Both the position numbers and the translations under genes were made by a program. Of a DNA stretch of 64,000 nt, positions 60,118 through 64,000 are shown one piece after another. This DNA comes from Streptomyces mashuensis. Its GTDB lineage: Bacteria > Actinomycetota > Actinomycetes > Streptomycetales > Streptomycetaceae. The DNA is taken from contig NZ_BNBD01000007.1 of NCBI RefSeq assembly GCF_014654785.1, forward strand, positions 329,531-393,530. Reading direction: 5' to 3'. Position 1 is the first letter of the stretch. Each line of letters begins with the position of its first letter. The notes below the pieces were generated by a model. The model was not told the origin of the DNA, did not search any database, and worked only from the letters and a program-made list of their open reading frames with translations.

Positions 60118-61587
60118 TCACTGTGCCGAAGGAGCCTTGTGGGGGAGTGGACGGATGCCTTGCGGACGGATCCAGCGGATGCCGCGCGGAGTGGCGCCGC
60201 GGCCGGCCGCCGTGCGAGCCCGGAGCCGCAGGATCTGTGTGAGGCCCACCGCCTGGAGGACGAACACCGACAGGAAGGCGATCCGGTAGTCGTGGCCCGT
60301 GGCGTCGAGCAGCACGCCGACCGCCAGCAGAGCCGTCATCGAGGCGACGAAGCCGCCCATGTTGACGATGCCGGAGGCGGTGCCCTGCCGCTGCGGCGGG
60401 TTCGCGGGCCGGGCGAAGTCGAAGCCGATCACCGACGCCGGGCCGCAGGCGCCGAGCACGAGGCAGAGGAGCGCGAGCAGCCACACCGGCGCGTGCGGCC
60501 CCGGGTAGGCGAGGGCCGCCGCCCACACCGCCGCGGTCGCGCCCACGGTGCCGAGCGCCAGCGGGGTGCGCGCCCCGGGGCGGCGGGCGATCAGCTGGCC
60601 GTAGACGAGACCGACGGCGAGGTTGGACACCACGGCGAGGGTGAGGAGGTCACCGGCGGCCTCCTTGGTGAGGCCCTGCGCCTCGACGAGGAACGGCAGG
60701 CCCCACAGCAGCATGAACACGGTGGCCGGGAACTGCGTGGTGAAGTGCACCCACATGCCCAGCCGGGTGCCCGGCTCCCGCCACGCCGCGGCGGTCTGCC
60801 GCCGCACGAACGCGGCACCCGCGTGCGGCACCGGCGCCGGCTCGTGCCCCGCCGGGTGGTCCTTGAGCAGGGCGAGGACCAGCACGAGGACGACCACGCC
60901 GGCCGCGGCGCTGCCCGCGAACGTCACGGTCCAGCCCAGGCCGTGCAGGGCCCGCGCGACGACGAGGGTGGAGACCAGGTTGCCGACGGTGCCGAAGAGG
61001 GCCGCGACCTGCGAGATCATCGGCGCCCGGCGGGCGGGGAACCAGCGCGAGCCGAGCCGCAGCACGCTGATGAACGTCATCGCGTCGCCGCAGCCGAGCA
61101 GCGCGCGCGACGCCAGCGCCATGCCGTACGTGGGGCTGAGCGCGAAGCCGAGCTGGCCGAGGGTGAACAGCACGGCCCCGGTCGCCAGCACCCGCTTCGT
61201 GCCCAGCCGGTCGATCATCAGCCCGACGGGGATCTGCATGCCCGCGTAGATCAGCAGCTGCAGGATGGAGAACGTCGACAGCGCGGACGCGCCGACGTGG
61301 AAACGGTCGGCGGCGTCGAGCCCGGCCACGCCGAGGCTGGTGCGGAAGACGATGGCGACGAGGTAGACGCACACGCCGACGCCCCACACGACCATGGCCC
61401 GCCGGCCGCCCGGCGGGTCGGCGAGTAGCGCCGGGGACCCGCCGTCCTCGCTTACGTCACTTACGTCACTTACGTCACTCGCGTCGCTGCTCAGCCGGGG
61501 CCCGGTGGCCGGGTGCGGTACGACGGGGGCGGGGTCGGGGGACTGGACGCGGGCATGACGGGAGAGGGCCGGGGCTGAGGGGGGCAT
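60118..61587 (-). CDS. MFS transporter at head of clavam operon
   Basis: Up to 489 residues. A ~60-residue hydrophilic N-terminus contains a SDVSDVSDVS repeat, then 12 membrane segments (VVWGVGVCVYLVAIVFRTSL at helix 1; IPVGLMIDRLGTKRVLATGA is the MFS loop motif). Weak site at ATG 61587; a later start is possible. It lies 55 bp upstream of ceaS on the same strand, so clavam export or uptake is likely. It is not obviously the same as known clavulanate exporter families. Confidence 0.75.
   Translation of the reverse strand: MPPSAPALSRHARVQSPDPAPVVPHPATGPRLSSDASDVSDVSDVSEDGGSPALLADPPGGRRAMVVWGVGVCVYLVAIVFRTSLGVAGLDAADRFHVGASALSTFSILQLLIYAGMQIPVGLMIDRLGTKRVLATGAVLFTLGQLGFALSPTYGMALASRALLGCGDAMTFISVLRLGSRWFPARRAPMISQVAALFGTVGNLVSTLVVARALHGLGWTVTFAGSAAAGVVVLVLVLALLKDHPAGHEPAPVPHAGAAFVRRQTAAAWREPGTRLGMWVHFTTQFPATVFMLLWGLPFLVEAQGLTKEAAGDLLTLAVVSNLAVGLVYGQLIARRPGARTPLALGTVGATAAVWAAALAYPGPHAPVWLLALLCLVLGACGPASVIGFDFARPANPPQRQGTASGIVNMGGFVASMTALLAVGVLLDATGHDYRIAFLSVFVLQAVGLTQILRLRARTAAGRGATPRGIRWIRPQGIRPLPHKAPSAQ
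61451..61486. repeat. tandem 9-bp repeat inside MFS N-terminus
   Basis: CTTACGTCA occurs three times head to tail (61451-61477), followed by a diverged fourth unit CTCGCGTCG (61478-61486). It encodes the SDV repeats of the transporter's hydrophilic N-terminus in frame. Confidence 0.85.
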
Positions 61588-61668
61588 CCGTCCAGGGTAA
61601 GGACGGAAAAGAACAAGAAGAGGCAGTAATGGCCCGATTTGAGGGTGATTTCCCTCATGTGACCGTCG

Positions 61669-62259
61669 TCACGACGCCGGTGCGGCGACGAAGGCGTCCA
61701 TCGCCTCCAGCAGCTCCACCAGGGGTGCCTCCCACGCCGGATGGCCGGACAGGGCCTTCAGCGGCGACCCCTGGATCACCGGCACGTCCGGGGCGTCCAG
61801 CACCTCGCGCACGCTCTTCTCCACGCCGCCCGCGTCGCCGTCGCCCAGCCGGTCGCACATGGTCAGGAACACCGCGGCCACCGGCACCCCCGCCCGGCGG
61901 GCGAGCCGCAGATGCTCCCGGGTCTGCTCCGTCACGCCCTCCGCGGCCGAGACGACGAGGACCACCGCGTCCAGCCGGGTGTTCCCCAGCAGCTCCGCCA
62001 CATGCCCGGCCGAGGCGTCGAAGTGCGTGTAGTGGCAGGCGGCCGTGACGTACGCGCTGTGCGCACTGTGCGTGGCCACGTGCTCGTCCGTCCGGCTCAC
62101 CGCCTCCACGATGCCGTCGACGGCCCGGGCGTCCTGCCGGTACGCCTTCGCCGCCGCCTTGCCGACCGCGGTGGCCAGCGTCGTCTTGCCGTGGCCCGCG
62201 GAGCCGACCGTGCTGACGGTCACGTACGCCCGGTCCGTCCCCGGCACGTGCTCGGTCAC
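61669..62259 (-). CDS. EF-Tu-like GTPase domain protein, truncated (domain I only)
   Basis: 196 residues, GTG at 62259 with GGGGAGGGGGG upstream; a longer frame to 62521 is Arg/Pro-rich and without a better site. P-loop GSAGHGKTTLATAVGKAAAK (EF-Tu GHVDHGKTTL). Switch II is HFDASAGHVAELL against EF-Tu VDCPGHADYV. The guanine-specificity motif is TMCD instead of NKCD, and GSPLKAL matches GSALKAL. Domains II and III that bind tRNA are missing. It therefore cannot be a normal elongation factor. Possibly a decoy, regulator or antibiotic-protection protein; no direct evidence. Confidence 0.65.
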   Translation of the reverse strand: MTEHVPGTDRAYVTVSTVGSAGHGKTTLATAVGKAAAKAYRQDARAVDGIVEAVSRTDEHVATHSAHSAYVTAACHYTHFDASAGHVAELLGNTRLDAVVLVVSAAEGVTEQTREHLRLARRAGVPVAAVFLTMCDRLGDGDAGGVEKSVREVLDAPDVPVIQGSPLKALSGHPAWEAPLVELLEAMDAFVAAPAS

Positions 62260-62433
62260 GCCGATCCCCCCTCCCCGGCGCCCGGGGACCCTCCCCGCCG
62301 CCGGCCTCACCGGCGGCTGCCCCGCATCCGCCGGGCGACGCGGGGCGCACGGGCGCGCGAGGGCGCACGGCAACGCCACGGGGTCTCCCGCGGCCGGGGG
62401 TTTCCCGGGCCGCGGCCGGGACATCCGCCCGGC

Positions 62434-63489
62434 ATGGCGCCGTTGGAGCAGGGGCATGAACCGCAGCAGAGCCGGGACGGGTCCGGAGCCGGGCCCTCAC
62501 CCGCGGCCGAGCGCAGGGCACCCGACGAGCCGGCCGCCCTGCCCCGGCGGTCGTGGTGGGCGGTCCTGCGGCGCACGGTCACCGAGTTCCGGGACGACGA
62601 ACTCCCCGACCGCGCCGCCGCGCTGACCTACTACGGGGTGCTCTCCCTCTTCCCCGCCCTCCTGGTGCTCGTCTCGGTGCTCGACCTCGCCGGACCGTCC
62701 GTCACCGACCAGGTGCTCGCCAACCTCGAACACCTCGCACCCGGTGCCGCCCGCGACGTGCTCACCGCCGCCGTGCGGCAGCTGCGGGGCGGCGCCGGCA
62801 CCGGCTCCGCCCTCGCCGTCGTCGGCCTGCTCGGCGCGGTGTGGTCGGCCTCCGGCTACGTCGCCGCGTTCATCCGCGCCTCGAACGCCGTCTACGACCT
62901 GCCCGAGGGCCGGCCGGTGTGGAAGCTGACGCCGCTGCGCCTCGTGCTCACGCTGCTCATGACCGCCATGGCCTGCACCAGCGCGCTGATCGTCGTGTTC
63001 ACCGGCAGCCTCGCCCACCGGGCGGGCACCGCCCTCGGCATCGGCGACACGGCGCTGACCGTCTGGGCGGTCGGCAAGTGGCCGGTGCTCGTCGTCCTCG
63101 TCACCGTCATGATCGCGGTGCTGTACTGGGCGGCGCCCAACGTCCGCGGCCGCGGCCTGCGCTGGGTCACCCCCGGCAGCGTGGTGGCGCTGGTGCTGTG
63201 GCTGGCGTCCTCGGCCGGGTTCGCGCTGTACGTCGCGAACTTCGGCGCCTTCAACAAGACCTACGGCAGTCTCGCCGCGGTGATCGTGTTCCTGGTCTGG
63301 CTGTGGATCAGCAACCTCGCGGTCCTGCTGGGCCTGGAGTTCGACGCGGAACTCGCGCGGGAACGCGCCGCGCTCGGCGGCCATCCCCGCGACGAGGAAC
63401 CGTACGTCGAACCCCGCGACACCCGCGCCTGGGACCACGGGCCCCAGCACGCGAACACCCGGGAGGCCCGGCAGCCCAGGAAGGCGTAG
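62434..63489 (+). CDS. YihY/BrkB-family inner-membrane protein
   Basis: 351 residues, ATG at 62434. Six hydrophobic segments after a ~45-residue cytoplasmic part; the family signature is DRAAALTYYGVLSLFPALLV and RGRGLRWVTPGSVVALVLWL and the YGSLAAVIVFLVWLWISNLA block. Called virulence factor BrkB or ribonuclease BN historically, but it is a membrane protein of unknown function. Region 62260-62433 upstream has no other gene. Confidence 0.85.
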   Translation: MAPLEQGHEPQQSRDGSGAGPSPAAERRAPDEPAALPRRSWWAVLRRTVTEFRDDELPDRAAALTYYGVLSLFPALLVLVSVLDLAGPSVTDQVLANLEHLAPGAARDVLTAAVRQLRGGAGTGSALAVVGLLGAVWSASGYVAAFIRASNAVYDLPEGRPVWKLTPLRLVLTLLMTAMACTSALIVVFTGSLAHRAGTALGIGDTALTVWAVGKWPVLVVLVTVMIAVLYWAAPNVRGRGLRWVTPGSVVALVLWLASSAGFALYVANFGAFNKTYGSLAAVIVFLVWLWISNLAVLLGLEFDAELARERAALGGHPRDEEPYVEPRDTRAWDHGPQHANTREARQPRKA

Positions 63490-63504
63490 GAGACCCAGGA
63501 GAGC

Positions 63505-64000
63505 CTAGGAGGCCGCGTCCTCGCGCACCGCCAGGGCCGCGCGCTTGACGGCGGACGCCACCGCCTCCGTCGCCTTCGCGTTGAAGACGCTGGGGATGAT
63601 GTAGTTGGCGTTGAGTTCGTCCTCGGCGACGACGTCGGCCAGGGCGCCGGCGGCGGCCAGCATCATCTGGGTGTTGACGGTGCGGGACTGCGCGTCGAGC
63701 AGGCCGCGGAAGACGCCGGGGAAGACCAGCACGTTGTTGATCTGGTTGGGGAAGTCGGAGCGGCCGGTGGCCACCACCGCGGCGGTCTGCCGGGCCACCG
63801 CCGGGTCGACCTCCGGGTCGGGGTTGGCCAGCGCGAAGACGATCGCGTCCTTCGCCATCGCGGCCACATCCGTGCCGTCGAGGACGTTCGGGGCCGAGAC
63901 GCCGATGAAGACGTCCGCGCCGCGCACGGCCTCCTTCAGCGTGCCCGTCATCCCCTCCGGGTTGGTGTTGTCCGCGATCCACCGCAGCGCCGAGCCCGCA
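63505..64000 (-). CDS. NAD(P)-dependent malic enzyme, C-terminal part (cut by window end)
   Basis: About 165 residues are in the window, starting beyond 64000. Rossmann domain: AVRGADVFIGVSAPNVLDGT, DAIVFALANPDPEVDP, and the FPNQINNVLVFPGVFRGLLD motif, then NANYIIPSVFNAKATEAVAS. This is the prokaryotic malate dehydrogenase (oxaloacetate-decarboxylating) form making pyruvate, CO2 and reduced cofactor. The N-terminal substrate domain is outside. Converges on the YihY gene with 15 bp between stops. Confidence 0.88.
   Translation of the reverse strand, partial: AGSALRWIADNTNPEGMTGTLKEAVRGADVFIGVSAPNVLDGTDVAAMAKDAIVFALANPDPEVDPAVARQTAAVVATGRSDFPNQINNVLVFPGVFRGLLDAQSRTVNTQMMLAAAGALADVVAEDELNANYIIPSVFNAKATEAVASAVKRAALAVREDAAS

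Noticed and set aside
61640..61657. TGAGGG/CCCTCA inverted repeat between EF-Tu-like gene and MFS
   Set aside because: Six-bp arms only; too weak to call a terminator or operator alone.
1..64000. tRNA, rRNA, CRISPR, insertion sequences, integrase
   Set aside because: None recognised; no cloverleaf, spaced repeats, transposase motifs or flanking inverted repeats were seen.

Overview
The window is GC-rich, strongly codon-biased DNA with dense, overlapping reading frames and GGAGG-type ribosome binding sites. It carries lanthipeptide-like, thioamide/azole and clavam biosynthesis genes, which points to a Streptomyces or close relative, probably an accessory-rich chromosomal arm. No rRNA, tRNA, CRISPR array, insertion sequence or integrase was recognised. 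The left edge cuts a DHCR24-like gene and the right edge cuts a malic enzyme gene.

Region 1 (3-4499) is the tail of a plus-strand operon that looks like the late part of a eukaryote-type sterol pathway: DHCR24/DWF1-like reductase (partial), EBP-type sterol delta8-delta7 isomerase, ERG6-type sterol C24-methyltransferase, a FAD amine-oxidase-like protein and an ERG24/DHCR7-type sterol reductase. Region 2 (4508-7631) holds a secreted SGNH hydrolase and two paralogous HTH/PNPOx-like regulators flanking a cyclic-nucleotide-domain protein.

Region 3 (7660-22462) has two carboxylate-activation/reduction modules. The first minus-strand operon is translationally coupled throughout: AMP ligase, MFS exporter, double GNAT, LuxE, LuxC-LuxE fusion. 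The second is EhpF-like ligase, EhpG/LuxC-like reductase, a glycine-oxidase-like flavoenzyme and a cyclophilin-like/cucumopine-synthase-like protein. Between them lie a plus-strand luciferase-like monooxygenase and a histidine phosphatase; a LysE exporter follows. It resembles an undescribed aldehyde-forming natural-product locus.

Region 4 (22495-30717) has an MHS-type transporter, then a cysteine-free GG-leader peptide gene, a strong hairpin and a complete NHLM-type export operon (HlyD-like, C39-peptidase ABC, second ABC). Region 5 (30733-33505) is a class A beta-lactamase with divergent LysR and serine-hydrolase regulators, like blaL/blaA/blaB of Streptomyces cacaoi. Small hypothetical genes follow to 35625.

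Region 6 (35631-49881) is a RiPP cluster: a 50-residue precursor with a Cys/Ser-rich tail, RRE/ocin-ThiF, YcaO cyclodehydratase, split LanB glutamylation and elimination proteins, azoline dehydrogenase, and a divergent YcaO-TfuA thioamidation pair, flanked by a NarL-type two-component system. One SpaB_C protein and no serine at the start of the core argue for a linear azole/dehydroamino-acid/thioamide peptide rather than a classical macrocyclic thiopeptide.

Region 7 (50199-53538) has an orphan OmpR-type regulator, an APC permease and a GlsB/YeaQ protein. Region 8 (53598-61587) is a compact clavam operon: MFS, ceaS, bls, pah, cas, oat. It contains the enzymes to clavaminic acid but none of the late clavulanate genes. 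The window closes with an EF-Tu-like truncated GTPase, a YihY/BrkB membrane protein and a partial malic enzyme.
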